Counted from the first letter of the stretch, positions 29,201 to 36,245 are shown. The stretch: DNA of 37,153 nt from Ferruginibacter sp. (GCF_014377975.1 NZ_JACMOO010000215.1:1-37153), one strand, 5' to 3'. Numbers and translations are program-made. The notes: a model not told the origin generated them from the sequence alone.

Positions 29201-29483
29201 TTTCTTTTTTATAACGAAAGATAAAACCAGGCATACTTTGCGTTTAACCGTGGATATTTTTAACGTTGGAAATCTGTTGAATAAACAATGGGGCGTTACA
29301 AAATTATTTAACAATACTTCACCTATCCGGTATGTGGGTATTAACTCAGATGGTAAACCCGCATTTACATTCCCTTATCTTGACAACGCTAACCAGGTAC
29401 CACTAACAACCAGCTACAGAGATAACCTTGGTATTGACAGCCGCTGGCAAATGCAGATTGGCGTACGTTACCTGTTTAATTAA
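26220..29483 (+). CDS. Oar-like TonB-dependent receptor / outer-membrane beta-barrel, copy 2
   Basis: A 1087-residue paralogue of the preceding receptor. A signal peptide (about 1-21, ending TFAQ) is followed by a carboxypeptidase-regulatory-like domain (KDGRFNLPNLRIGGPYTIS), a plug with LPTISRSFSDFTKLTP, NLTVDGANFNNAFG and SPYDVRQGSFTGAGINSVTR, and a barrel ending MQIGVRYLFN. Both copies keep the YAERN block before the last strands. Here the last residue is Asn after LF rather than a terminal Phe. The lipoprotein gene follows after 18 bp, which suggests an operon and perhaps a surface partner. The substrate is unknown. It is not a SusC/SusD pair, since the neighbour is not SusD-like. Confidence 0.9.
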   Translation: MTKKFSVLTAIFLLLGFLTFAQETTSEIQGIVTDGTVAVSNATIVAVHEPSGTKYSTTSRKDGRFNLPNLRIGGPYTISVSSVGYKEEKQDNISLLLGQEFKADFKLQQSTSTLTEVVITGATQGKVFNSNRTGSQETISRSQIERLPTISRSFSDFTKLTPSANGQSFGGVSGSYNNLTVDGANFNNAFGLAGSLGGQTNSQPISIDAVEQIQVSISPYDVRQGSFTGAGINSVTRSGTNKFKGSVYNFSRSENTQGYKVNAAQAVKTPIDYNQFGASVGGPVIKDKVFFFGSYEQEKISLPGSATFRAAKPGEVGDNVSISQANTTDLDALKSFLISKFNYDPGQYDNYNYRTESKKATVRFDWNINRQNTFTIKYNYLKSLRDAPASNSGAQGSRQPSSTGMPFSGNGYTINNNFNIFIAELNSRFGNSASNKLQVGYTALRDFRASLGGKNFPLVDILNGQGQTLTSFGYEPFTYNNKLNSNIFQFSDIFTMYKGAHEITLGTQDFVKKFENGFAPNYNGLFRFNNLADFYTAANNPFVSATQPGSPTATLRRLSYASTKDGSFPFATIGAVELGFFAQDKWRIKSNFTLTYGLRADLPIFENKFTTNDSLKTLSFRNGIKVDVGQKPPTNILWSPRVGFNWDVNNDKVTQVRGGFGIFSGPPPFVWISNQAGNNGVQFGSFSFGNGATANQPFSPDVNAFRPQGGLLSTSYNIAVTDKNFKYPQNFKASLAVDRRLPDNWMVTAEGTYNKDINAVYFQNINLPASGTALVGADNRIRYSSAQIYSGNSLSNPNISDAILMKNSNKGYGYFLTLQVQKTLKNFTGSVAYTYAKAKTVNDGGSIAQSNWRDRPIQGDPNANELGYANFYQPHRVIAYGTYRKEYAKYFATSVGFTFEAAANGTSSYTYNGDVNNDGSGGNNDLIYIPKTQSEIVLVKSSATDPRSTDQIWNQLNNFIAQDVYLSKKRGTYAERNGALAPYFKKLNMNVTQDFFFITKDKTRHTLRLTVDIFNVGNLLNKQWGVTKLFNNTSPIRYVGINSDGKPAFTFPYLDNANQVPLTTSYRDNLGIDSRWQMQIGVRYLFN

Positions 29484-29501
29484 TTACAAAAAAATAAAAA
29501 A

Positions 29502-30227
29502 ATGAAATCAATTATAAAAAAATATCTAGTTACAATAGCAGTTGCAACTGCTATTGTGAGCTGTACAAAAAATAATGACGCTATTGATGTTGCAGCCAAT
29601 ACTGCCAATACTGCTGCTACAACATTTTCTTTAAACAACAGGGTGCTGGCAGCTTTTGTGATAGACTCTTCCTCCATTCCTGGTTTACCGGCCGGTACAT
29701 TACCTGCAGGCTATAATAAATTTAGAAAGCAGCTTACTTATGATACTATTGCCAGTGCCAATAAACCTAAAGTATACAATGTAGGCGATACTGTAATTGT
29801 GCTTGCTTATGTAAAGGGGGATGACAATGCAATTGGGAAAAGAAATATCAACTTTAAATTTTTTGGAATACCCACTTTTTATACTTCCAGCGGTAACTGG
29901 ATAAAGGTTACTACCAATCCGCCACAATCACCCATACAGGCTGCCGAAGATTCCATACGTGGGTTTGCACCAAGGTCCATTGATGTGTTTAGTACTGTTA
30001 GCAGACCCGCCATTGCGGAGATAACAGATACCCTTGTAAGTATAAAAAAAGTGGGTACAGGGCAAGTGAATGGCATTAATAACACCACCTACCTTGTACA
30101 GTTAAATTATATTATTCCTGTTGAATTATCCGGCAAACTGACCTCCATTAATTTTGCGGTGGGTACCGGTAATTTAAAAAATGATCTTGGGAATGTTAAC
30201 TGGAATTATGCTTTTAAAGTAAGGTAA
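29502..30227 (+). CDS. Putative lipoprotein in an operon with Oar-like receptor 2
   Basis: A 241-residue protein that I do not recognise. The N-terminus MKSIIKKYLVTIAVATAIVS followed by CTKNND is a lipoprotein signal with the acylated cysteine at residue 21. A short low-complexity linker (ANTANTAATT, encoded by a 9-bp repeat) leads to a beta-rich body with VGDTVIVLAYVKGDD, GNWIKVTTNPPQ and INFAVGTGNLKN. The 18-bp distance from the receptor gene and the shared terminator at 30283-30318 indicate one transcript. A role as an accessory or ligand-binding partner of the receptor is inferred from position only. Confidence 0.75.
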   Translation: MKSIIKKYLVTIAVATAIVSCTKNNDAIDVAANTANTAATTFSLNNRVLAAFVIDSSSIPGLPAGTLPAGYNKFRKQLTYDTIASANKPKVYNVGDTVIVLAYVKGDDNAIGKRNINFKFFGIPTFYTSSGNWIKVTTNPPQSPIQAAEDSIRGFAPRSIDVFSTVSRPAIAEITDTLVSIKKVGTGQVNGINNTTYLVQLNYIIPVELSGKLTSINFAVGTGNLKNDLGNVNWNYAFKVR

Positions 30228-30282
30228 TTTGTAACAGCAGAAAGTAAAATTTCAAGAGTCAGTTAACCACTGCTTTATAATA

Positions 30283-30318
30283 TTAAAAAGCCTGTCTCCT
30301 GTGAGATGGGCTTTTTAA
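30283..30318 (+). terminator. Rho-independent terminator of the receptor-lipoprotein operon
   Basis: A 16-bp stem with two G-U pairs (30283-30298 with 30303-30318), loop CTGT, with the T run inside the right arm (GGGCTTTTTAA). It lies 56 bp after the lipoprotein stop. Confidence 0.75.
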
Positions 30319-30567
30319 TTAACATCACTTCTTACAATTAAAATGTAACAATATTTTTGTCGTTATATGTATATTTCAGACGATCATAAATAGGTTTCTG
30401 TCTCCAAAATTATTCACTCCAAACACCTGCTAAAAGGCTGTAATAATTAAATATTTATTAGATAACCCAATTTAAACTGACGTAAAAATTTACAAAATAC
30501 CGGATTCATAAATGTATAGCATGTAAAATAATGGTCACGAAATATTCAGCAGATAAATTGATTCAAT
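30319..30567. other. Intergenic region without a recognised gene
   Basis: The 389-bp gap between convergent genes contains the two terminators and about 250 bp of AT-rich sequence. A TATTTTTG at 30352-30359 resembles a plus-strand -7 box, but no open frame follows it. No coding sequence is supported here. Confidence 0.5.
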
Positions 30568-30602
30568 AAAAAACCGCCTCATCGATTGGTAAGGCGGCTT
30601 TT
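30568..30602 (-). terminator. Rho-independent terminator of the DUF6600-like gene
   Basis: CCGCCT at 30574-30579 pairs with AGGCGG at 30592-30597 across a 12-nt loop containing ATCGAT. On the minus strand the hairpin is followed by a run of six T's. It lies 14 bp after the stop of the minus-strand gene ending at 30617. Confidence 0.75.
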
Positions 30603-30616
30603 ATCGATACTATAAT

Positions 30617-31918
30617 TTAGTTTTGTCTTTCCCCTGGCCGTTGGTTGCGATTGTTGTTATTGCCCTGTGGTGCTCTTTGTACAGGCAACTGCTGCACATT
30701 TTTTCTTTGCTGGCTTGGTTGTACTGACGGCACCTGACTATCTTCCCTTATTGGTCTCGTTTGGACCGGATCAACTGTTCTAAACTTATGCGGCTGCAAA
30801 CGATACTGATCTACACGCTGCGGTTGCGGTGTATTCTCTACCGGTGATGTATTTTGCACCGGTTGTGTTACCGGCTGATTTTGCCTATGTTGCAAATCCT
30901 GTTTTTGTACATCGCTGTTATTGATATTATTATTTTTTTGCAGCGTTATGGGAGCATTATTTGCATTCACAGCAGCAGGTATATTATCCGGCTTTTGTTT
31001 GTTTGGCCGGGACTGAATATTTTGATCATGCGTTATATTATTATTGTTTCCCTGGCTTTGCTGGTTTACCGGTAAATGGTTGCCATTATCACCTGGCCGT
31101 TCAGCATCATTGTGCTGCAGGTTTCGTCCTTCATTTTGCGCATGGGGATTTTGAACTACCGGGCGATATATCTCCATCACATTGGATTGCTGAGCGGGCT
31201 TATGAAACTGGTTCACTTCTTTAAAGGATACCGGGGTAATCCGTTGATTCGTATATTTTTCTACCTCATGTACATCCGGCCCTTTGGCATAATAATTATT
31301 GGTGCGGCTGGTATTGTAATTGTTAATGATGGTAATGTTTTTTGTAATATTGGTGTTGTTGTTGTTGATAATAGTGGTATTATTATTTTGAATTATCACA
31401 TTCGTAATATTTCTGTCACCGATATGTTCCCTTGGCACCACATTCCAGTAAGCGCCATGCGGACGCCAGTTATTATATTGAACCCCGATATTTACTTCGG
31501 GTGTTATTGGTGCCCAGGCATAATAATTATCTACCCTGCCCCAGGTTACCCAGGCCGGCGACCAATCATAGCCTGGCACCCACAACCAGCCATAGTTATC
31601 ATCGTAAAGCCAGCGGCCATAATGAAAGGGTGCCCAACCCCAATTGTAATTGGATTGCCATGCCCAGCCATCATTGCTATAGCGCCATTGGCCGTTTGAA
31701 GCATAAGGTCTGAAGCTCATTTCAGCACGGGGGTTCCATACATGGCCATAGCCAGGGTAATCAATCCAGTTTCCATAAGGCGATAAATTATCGTAAAAAG
31801 TCTGGTAAGTTACAGGCTGGTCAACAGGCGTTTGTGCCACATATGTTGTACTGGTACAGCCTGCACCAACACAAGCAATTGCTACCAACAGCAATAAATA
31901 ATAAAATAAATTTTTCAT
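30617..31918 (-). CDS. DUF6600-like lipoprotein with aromatic repeats and an Asn/Gln-rich tail
   Basis: A 433-residue exported protein of unknown function. The signal peptide ends VGAGC, giving a lipid-modified C21. Residues about 38-135 are rich in Trp, Tyr and Gly with recurring blocks such as YGNWIDYPGYGHVW, GWAWQSNYNWGWAPFHYG, YGWLWVPGYDW and NNYYAWAP-like sequence. I recognise this as the DUF6600 pattern of Bacteroidota lipoproteins. Next come NVVPREHIGDRNI and an Asn-rich segment (about 175-215). The final 200 residues are dominated by Gln, Asn, Pro and Arg with no visible fold. It has its own terminator. A role in the envelope matrix or surface is only a guess. Confidence 0.8.
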   Translation of the reverse strand: MKNLFYYLLLLVAIACVGAGCTSTTYVAQTPVDQPVTYQTFYDNLSPYGNWIDYPGYGHVWNPRAEMSFRPYASNGQWRYSNDGWAWQSNYNWGWAPFHYGRWLYDDNYGWLWVPGYDWSPAWVTWGRVDNYYAWAPITPEVNIGVQYNNWRPHGAYWNVVPREHIGDRNITNVIIQNNNTTIINNNNTNITKNITIINNYNTSRTNNYYAKGPDVHEVEKYTNQRITPVSFKEVNQFHKPAQQSNVMEIYRPVVQNPHAQNEGRNLQHNDAERPGDNGNHLPVNQQSQGNNNNITHDQNIQSRPNKQKPDNIPAAVNANNAPITLQKNNNINNSDVQKQDLQHRQNQPVTQPVQNTSPVENTPQPQRVDQYRLQPHKFRTVDPVQTRPIREDSQVPSVQPSQQRKNVQQLPVQRAPQGNNNNRNQRPGERQN

Positions 31919-32158
31919 TGCGATTTTTTTTAAAAGATTTCACGACCTAATAATTATTAAATGTATTGTAATAATTAAAACCGTTTTTATCAATAACTGT
32001 GGGTTAACAAATGGGTTTAGTTGATAAATAATCGACATAGCCAATAGTACAATATACCTCCCAATTTAAAACCGGCCAGGCCAATAACTGTTGTATTGAT
32101 CTGACCGGGTATATGCTATAACAAAGACTTCCGTTATTGTTTTGAAAAATGATGCCTG

Positions 32159-34339
32159 TTATCTTCCTCCAGGAGGACAATTTTTTTGCAGATAACCAGT
32201 GTACAAAGTTGTGAGATGCAAACGGGTTCCCTCGCCTTCGGAGATGCTGTGCGTACGATTGGGGTACGCCATAAATTGAAATTGTTTATTGTATTTTATC
32301 AGCTCATTCAGCAATACCTCGGCGTTACTATAATGCACATTGTCGTCACCAGTGCCGTGGATGTACAACAGGTTTCCTTTTAAATTTTTTGCATAACTAA
32401 TGGGTGAACCGATGATGAAATCTTCCTTGTTTTCCTGCGGCAGTCCCATGTATCTTTCCTGATAAATATTATCGTAAAACAATTGATTGCCCACAGCAGC
32501 AATAGCAATACCTGTTTTAAAAATATCAGGGTATTGAAACATCAGATTTAGTGTTGAAGATCCGCCACCACTCCAGCCCCACACTGCAATACGCTCCTTA
32601 TCAAAATAATTTTTAGATAAGATTTTTGTAGCTGCCATGGCCATATCCCGTACATTGATGGTACCTATTTTTCGATAAATAGATTTGCGCCATTCCGCAC
32701 CTTTTAATGATGGTGTTCCCCTGTTATCCACCGCTATTTGAAAGTAACCATCTTCACTCATATCGCCATTGTATAAAAAATTCTGGTGGTTACCATAACT
32801 GTCACCAACGGTGGCCGCAGCAGGTTCGCCATACACATAAAAAACTGCCGGATATTTTTTTGTACTGTCAAAATTTTTAGGGTAATTGATCCATGCATCC
32901 AGTGTAACATTATCTTCGGTTGTAACTGTAATGTATTTTACCGTGCTGCTATTATCGGTCACCATAGTTGTTGCAATGCTGGTGGCTGTATTTACCGCTT
33001 TATGATTTGGCAATGATATCCATTCTTTTACCGGCATTGTTTTATAATTGCTAAACGCATGGCTGGCCCATTTTGCATTGGGTGAAATGGTATAGTTATG
33101 TGTACCAACTAATTCCGCGAGAGACACTAATACGGCATCGCTTTTACCATCCATTTTTACTTTGTACAAATAGAGTTGCGTTGCATTGTTGGGTGATGCC
33201 ATAAAATAAATATAATTGCCTGCTTCATCAATGCATTTTATTGATTCAATATCGTATTTACCGGTGGTGAGTAAGGTTTGTTTGCTGCCATCCCGGTTAA
33301 CAGAATAAATGTGCCGCCAGCCATCATGCTCACTAACCCAGATAAAACCTTTGCCTTTATTAATCCAATCCCAACCGGAAGGGTCATCGTTGTTCCAGTA
33401 ACTTCTTACTTCAATCCATGCCTTCTCCTTTTCCGTAAAAAAAATGCGGGTATGCCCGTCTGTTATTTTGCAATACATCAGCTTACTTTCCTGTTGTTTG
33501 CGGTTCAGTTGTTGCACTACCAGCGTAGCGGCATCGGCCCATTCCATCCTGGGAAGATAATGCTGTTGAGGATCGCCTTCAATATCCATCCATTGTATAT
33601 TGCTGCCGGTTGCAGCCACCACACCAATCTTTACCGGTGATGGCGGCTCCCCTACTTTTGGATATTCAACCGGGATCACTTTTGAATAATTGGAATCGGT
33701 GGTATTGAGCATAAAATAATCTCTTATCTTATTGGCATCCACCTGCCAGAAAGCGATATTTTTTCCATCGGGGCTCCAACGCCAGCCATCCCTGCAACCA
33801 AACTCTTCTTCATACACCCAGTCGAATGTACCATTGATTAATTTGCGTGTACCGCCCACCGTTAGTTGCGTAATTGTTCCCGTGGCAATCTCCTCTGTAA
33901 ATAAATTGTGTTCGCTTACATAGCCGGCCTTTTTACCATCGGGCGAAAACTTAGCGTACATCAGTGTTTGCGACGGTTTGTCTTTGCCTAATTGCGTTAA
34001 TTTATTGGTGGCAATATCCAGCACCCAGTAATCACCACGGGTATTGTAGCGCCAAACTTTTGCAGTGTTGGTAAACACCATCAGTTTACTGTTGTCTGCG
34101 CTAAATGCAAAAGAGGCTATTAACAATGCAGGTGCTTCTGAAGGTGTTAGCTGCGCTGCTGAGACGATTATATTTGACTGCCCGGTTTTAATATTCACTT
34201 TGGCAATGCCACCATTTTGTTTTTGGTAATAACTGTTGCCATCAGGGGTAAACTGTGTTTCTATTTTATACTGTGCAGTTACACATTGCACTGCCACAAT
34301 AAAGAATAGCACGCAGTGAAAAATTCTTTTAAAATCCAT
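32159..34339 (-). CDS. Dipeptidyl peptidase IV-type serine peptidase (S9 family)
   Basis: A 726-residue exported peptidase that should remove Xaa-Pro dipeptides from peptide N-termini. The signal peptide (about 1-22) precedes a DPPIV-type beta-propeller (about 60-440), including DWVYEEEF at 173-180, which carries the glutamates that bind the substrate N-terminus. The C-terminal alpha/beta-hydrolase domain has nucleophile S590 in VWGWSGGGS, the aspartate in HGTGDDNVHYSN (665/666) and H697 in PNRTHSIS. All triad positions are present, so it should be active. It is a single-gene unit on the minus strand. Protein scavenging in the periplasm is the likely role. Confidence 0.95.
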   Translation of the reverse strand: MDFKRIFHCVLFFIVAVQCVTAQYKIETQFTPDGNSYYQKQNGGIAKVNIKTGQSNIIVSAAQLTPSEAPALLIASFAFSADNSKLMVFTNTAKVWRYNTRGDYWVLDIATNKLTQLGKDKPSQTLMYAKFSPDGKKAGYVSEHNLFTEEIATGTITQLTVGGTRKLINGTFDWVYEEEFGCRDGWRWSPDGKNIAFWQVDANKIRDYFMLNTTDSNYSKVIPVEYPKVGEPPSPVKIGVVAATGSNIQWMDIEGDPQQHYLPRMEWADAATLVVQQLNRKQQESKLMYCKITDGHTRIFFTEKEKAWIEVRSYWNNDDPSGWDWINKGKGFIWVSEHDGWRHIYSVNRDGSKQTLLTTGKYDIESIKCIDEAGNYIYFMASPNNATQLYLYKVKMDGKSDAVLVSLAELVGTHNYTISPNAKWASHAFSNYKTMPVKEWISLPNHKAVNTATSIATTMVTDNSSTVKYITVTTEDNVTLDAWINYPKNFDSTKKYPAVFYVYGEPAAATVGDSYGNHQNFLYNGDMSEDGYFQIAVDNRGTPSLKGAEWRKSIYRKIGTINVRDMAMAATKILSKNYFDKERIAVWGWSGGGSSTLNLMFQYPDIFKTGIAIAAVGNQLFYDNIYQERYMGLPQENKEDFIIGSPISYAKNLKGNLLYIHGTGDDNVHYSNAEVLLNELIKYNKQFQFMAYPNRTHSISEGEGTRLHLTTLYTGYLQKNCPPGGR

Positions 34340-34408
34340 ATTGAATAATTTTAGAAAACTAAATTAAGGTAAAAGCCAACCACTAAGCCACAAAAACATA
34401 AAACTCAT

Positions 34409-34690
34409 TTCACACAAAGCGAACAAGGAATACAAAGAACACAAAATTATAATTTCCGTTTATGCACTTTGTTTTTCCTGCCGTTCTTTGCTTGAAATAG
34501 GTTTCACACAAAGCGAACAAAGAATACAAAGAACACAAAATTACAATTTGCGTTTGTGCACTTTGTTTTTCCCGTCATTCTCTTTGCGTGAAATATTTTT
34601 ACACGAAGCGAACAAAGAACAAAAAGATATAATTTCCGTTTGTACACTTTATTTTTCCGTTGTGTTCTTTCCATGAAACCAACAAAGCAC
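34409..34690. repeat. Three tandem imperfect repeats of about 94 bp, each internally palindromic
   Basis: Units begin near 34409, 34503 and 34598 and share CACAAAGCGAACAA, AATTTCCGTTT-like and GCACTTTGTTTTTCC blocks; units 1 and 2 are nearly identical and unit 3 is shortened. Within each unit the ends are inverted copies (TTTCACACAAAG against CTTTGCGTGAAA), and inner arms also pair (CAAAGAACACAAA against TTTGTGCACTTTG), so each could fold into a long hairpin. The array fills most of the 364-bp gap between the DPP-IV gene and the S4-protein gene. No coding sequence is supported here. Confidence 0.85.
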
Positions 34691-34691
34691 T

Positions 34692-34699
34692 TAATTTTG
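34692..34699 (+). promoter_or_regulatory. Bacteroidota -7 box directly before the S4-protein ATG
   Basis: TAATTTTG matches TAnnTTTG and ends 5 bp before the A of the ATG at 34704. If used, transcription would start at or beside the start codon. An 11-bp identical sequence (CACTTAATTTT) lies at the same distance before trmD. Confidence 0.45.
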
Positions 34700-34703
34700 T
34701 ATC

Positions 34704-35087
34704 ATGGAAAAAGAAAAAATCCGCATTGATAAATATTTGTGGGCCATCCGGCTTTTTAAAACCAGGAGCCAGGCAGCAGATGCCTGCGATAAAAGCAAGG
34801 TGAAGCTAAACGGTGATAATGTAAAGGCATCTAAAACTGTGAATGTGGGTGATGAATATGAAGTGAAAACAGAAGCAAAAAGATGGGTGATAAAAGTAGT
34901 GGGCTTATTGGATCACAGGGTTCAATACAGCGAGGCTATTACTTATTACAGTGATATTACGCCTGCAGATGAATTAGACAGGATTCAATTTCAGGCTGCT
35001 ACTTTTAATACCGGTAAACGCATGAGCAAACAGGGAAGACCTACCAAAAAAGACAAAAGGGAAATTGATGGTTTTATGGACTTCTGA
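34704..35087 (+). CDS. S4-domain RNA-binding protein (Hsp15/HslR-like)
   Basis: A 127-residue cytosolic RNA-binding protein. The S4 domain occupies about residues 6-65 (IRIDKYLWAIRLFKTRSQA, VKLNGDNVKASKTVNVGDEY), and a basic tail follows (GKRMSKQGRPTKKDKREID). This matches the Hsp15/HslR group, which in E. coli binds stalled 50S subunits carrying nascent-chain tRNA; the same function here is inferred. The start is set by the ATG at 34704, which gives MEKEKIRIDKYLW. It is followed by trmD after 120 bp, so two translation-related genes lie side by side. Confidence 0.88.
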   Translation: MEKEKIRIDKYLWAIRLFKTRSQAADACDKSKVKLNGDNVKASKTVNVGDEYEVKTEAKRWVIKVVGLLDHRVQYSEAITYYSDITPADELDRIQFQAATFNTGKRMSKQGRPTKKDKREIDGFMDF

Positions 35088-35093
35088 TTTTTT

Positions 35094-35124
35094 ATTACAC
35101 TAATTTCTACGGATTACACGAATT
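35094..35124. repeat. Short direct repeat between the S4-protein gene and trmD
   Basis: ATTACACTAATT at 35094-35105 and ATTACACGAATT at 35113-35124 are identical at 11 of 12 positions with a 19-bp period. The style resembles the ACACGAATT-type intergenic repeats seen in many environmental bacterial genomes. Confidence 0.6.
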
Positions 35125-35207
35125 GGCCTGCAATAATTGGGAATTCTTTTCTTCATTTTTATCATTGGCATACACCTGGTTATTTTTTGGCCACTTAATT
35201 TTACAAC

Positions 35208-35888
35208 ATGAAAATTGATATTATTTCTGTAGTGCCGGCTTTGCTGGATAGCCCGTTTGCGCATTCTATTATGAAACGGGCCAGGGACAAGGGTTTGCTG
35301 GAAGTAAACTGCATTAACCTGCGTGACCATACCACCTATGCAAGGGCGCAGGTGGATGATTATGCCTTTGGCGGTGGTGCAGGTATGGTTATGATGATAG
35401 AACCGCTGGTGAACGCTATTGAAAGCCTCCAGAAAGATACCATCTATGATGAAATAATTTTTTTAACCCCGGATGGTGAAACCTTTAACCAGCAAACTGC
35501 CAACCAGCTTTCATTAAAAAAGAACCTGCTGTTAATTTGTGGTCATTACAAAGGCGTTGATCAAAGATTGAGGGATCATTTTATTACCAGGGAAATTTCT
35601 ATCGGTGATTATGTACTGAGCGGTGGTGAGCTGGCCGCTGCTGTTTTGGCGGATGCAATTGGGCGTTTATTACCGGGTGTGCTCAATGATGAAACCTCTG
35701 CCTTAACAGATTCTTTCCAGGATAATTTATTGGCACCACCTGTTTATACCAGGCCCGTTGAATTCAGAACCTGGAAGGTACCGGATATTTTATTAAGTGG
35801 CAACCATGCTAAAATTGAGCAGTGGCGGTACGAACAGGCCATTCAGCGAACAGAAGAAAGAAGACCTGATATTTTAGGCAGGGAATAA
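35208..35888 (+). CDS. trmD: tRNA (guanine-N1-)-methyltransferase
   Basis: A SPOUT-class methyltransferase that makes m1G37 next to the anticodon and so prevents frameshifting. The 226-residue protein has the family motifs [13 protein letters not shown] (50-62), [12 protein letters not shown] (109-120) and the knot segment [13 protein letters not shown] (131-143). Near the linker it has LTDSF (D168 is the probable catalytic aspartate), and later [13 protein letters not shown]. Length and start ([17 protein letters not shown]) are typical. rpsP, rimM and rplS, often linked to trmD elsewhere, are absent. A weak hairpin (AGGCA/TGCCT at 35896-35916) follows the stop and could be a terminator. Confidence 0.97.
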   Translation: MKIDIISVVPALLDSPFAHSIMKRARDKGLLEVNCINLRDHTTYARAQVDDYAFGGGAGMVMMIEPLVNAIESLQKDTIYDEIIFLTPDGETFNQQTANQLSLKKNLLLICGHYKGVDQRLRDHFITREISIGDYVLSGGELAAAVLADAIGRLLPGVLNDETSALTDSFQDNLLAPPVYTRPVEFRTWKVPDILLSGNHAKIEQWRYEQAIQRTEERRPDILGRE

Positions 35889-35931
35889 GCCGCCGAGGCA
35901 ATAATTTAGTTTGCCTTTATTTTCTAAAATA

Positions 35932-35963
35932 TTTGGCTGAAAAACCTTCACTCATTATCTTTG
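35932..35963 (+). promoter_or_regulatory. Promoter of tRNA-Glu
   Basis: TTTG at 35932-35935, a 20-bp spacer and TATCTTTG at 35956-35963 form a full Bacteroidota promoter. The -7 box ends 17 bp before the first base of the tRNA. Confidence 0.7.
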
Positions 35964-35980
35964 CCGTCCTTTAGCAATAA

Positions 35981-36052
35981 GCCGCGTTGGTCAAGAGGTT
36001 AAGACGCCTCCCTTTCACGGAGGAATCACGGGTTCGAGTCCCGTACGTGGTA
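35981..36052 (+). tRNA. tRNA-Glu (anticodon TTC)
   Basis: The cloverleaf can be drawn by hand. The acceptor stem pairs 35981-35987 with 36045-36051 (two G-U pairs), the anticodon stem CCTCC/GGAGG is at 36007-36011 and 36019-36023 around loop CTTTCAC with anticodon TTC at 36014-36016, and the T-arm is ACGGG-TTCGAGT-CCCGT (36028-36044). The discriminator base is A36052, and CCA is not encoded (CAA follows). The recombinase gene lies just downstream in the same direction, so the 3' half is a candidate attachment site. Confidence 0.95.
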
Positions 36053-36057
36053 CAAAG

Positions 36058-36080
36058 CCAGCTTTTTAGCTGGTTTTTTT
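36058..36080 (+). terminator. Terminator downstream of tRNA-Glu
   Basis: CCAGCT at 36058-36063, loop TTTT, AGCTGG at 36068-36073 and seven T's. It starts 6 bp after the tRNA and should stop tRNA transcription before the recombinase gene. Confidence 0.8.
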
Positions 36081-36166
36081 GTGCCTATAAACGAGCCACT
36101 AGCAAGACTTTGAGCGTTGGCTCATTCTTTTCACTTCTTTTAAATATCCCTTCTTTTCTCAATTTC

Positions 36167-36193
36167 TGGTACATCGCTGGTACACGTGTACCA
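36167..36193. promoter_or_regulatory. TGGTACA direct repeat and 16-bp palindrome upstream of the recombinase gene
   Basis: TGGTACA occurs at 36167-36173 and 36178-36184; the second copy forms a perfect palindrome TGGTACACGTGTACCA (36178-36193). The same heptamer spans the tRNA-Glu 3' end at 36048-36054. Candidate recombinase or excisionase binding site, or operator; the role is inferred from position. Confidence 0.5.
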
Positions 36194-36245
36194 ATGGAAT
36201 AAAAAATTTCATACCTTTAAGAAAAGAAAATCAAACCAAAGTAAA

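Noticed and set aside
31076..31699. Long plus-strand open frame (207 codons) rich in Ile/Val opposite the DUF6600-like gene
   Set aside because: It is the antisense shadow of the Asn/Tyr/Trp-rich gene on the minus strand; it has no recognisable motif, and the real gene has a signal peptide and a terminator.
32560..32590. GWSGGG instead of GWSYGG around the DPP-IV nucleophile
   Set aside because: I regard this as a known variant in Bacteroidota S9 peptidases; the triad is otherwise complete, so it is not novel.
35987..36202. Open frame overlapping tRNA-Glu
   Set aside because: Its first codons are tRNA sequence and it runs through the terminator and palindrome; not a plausible gene.
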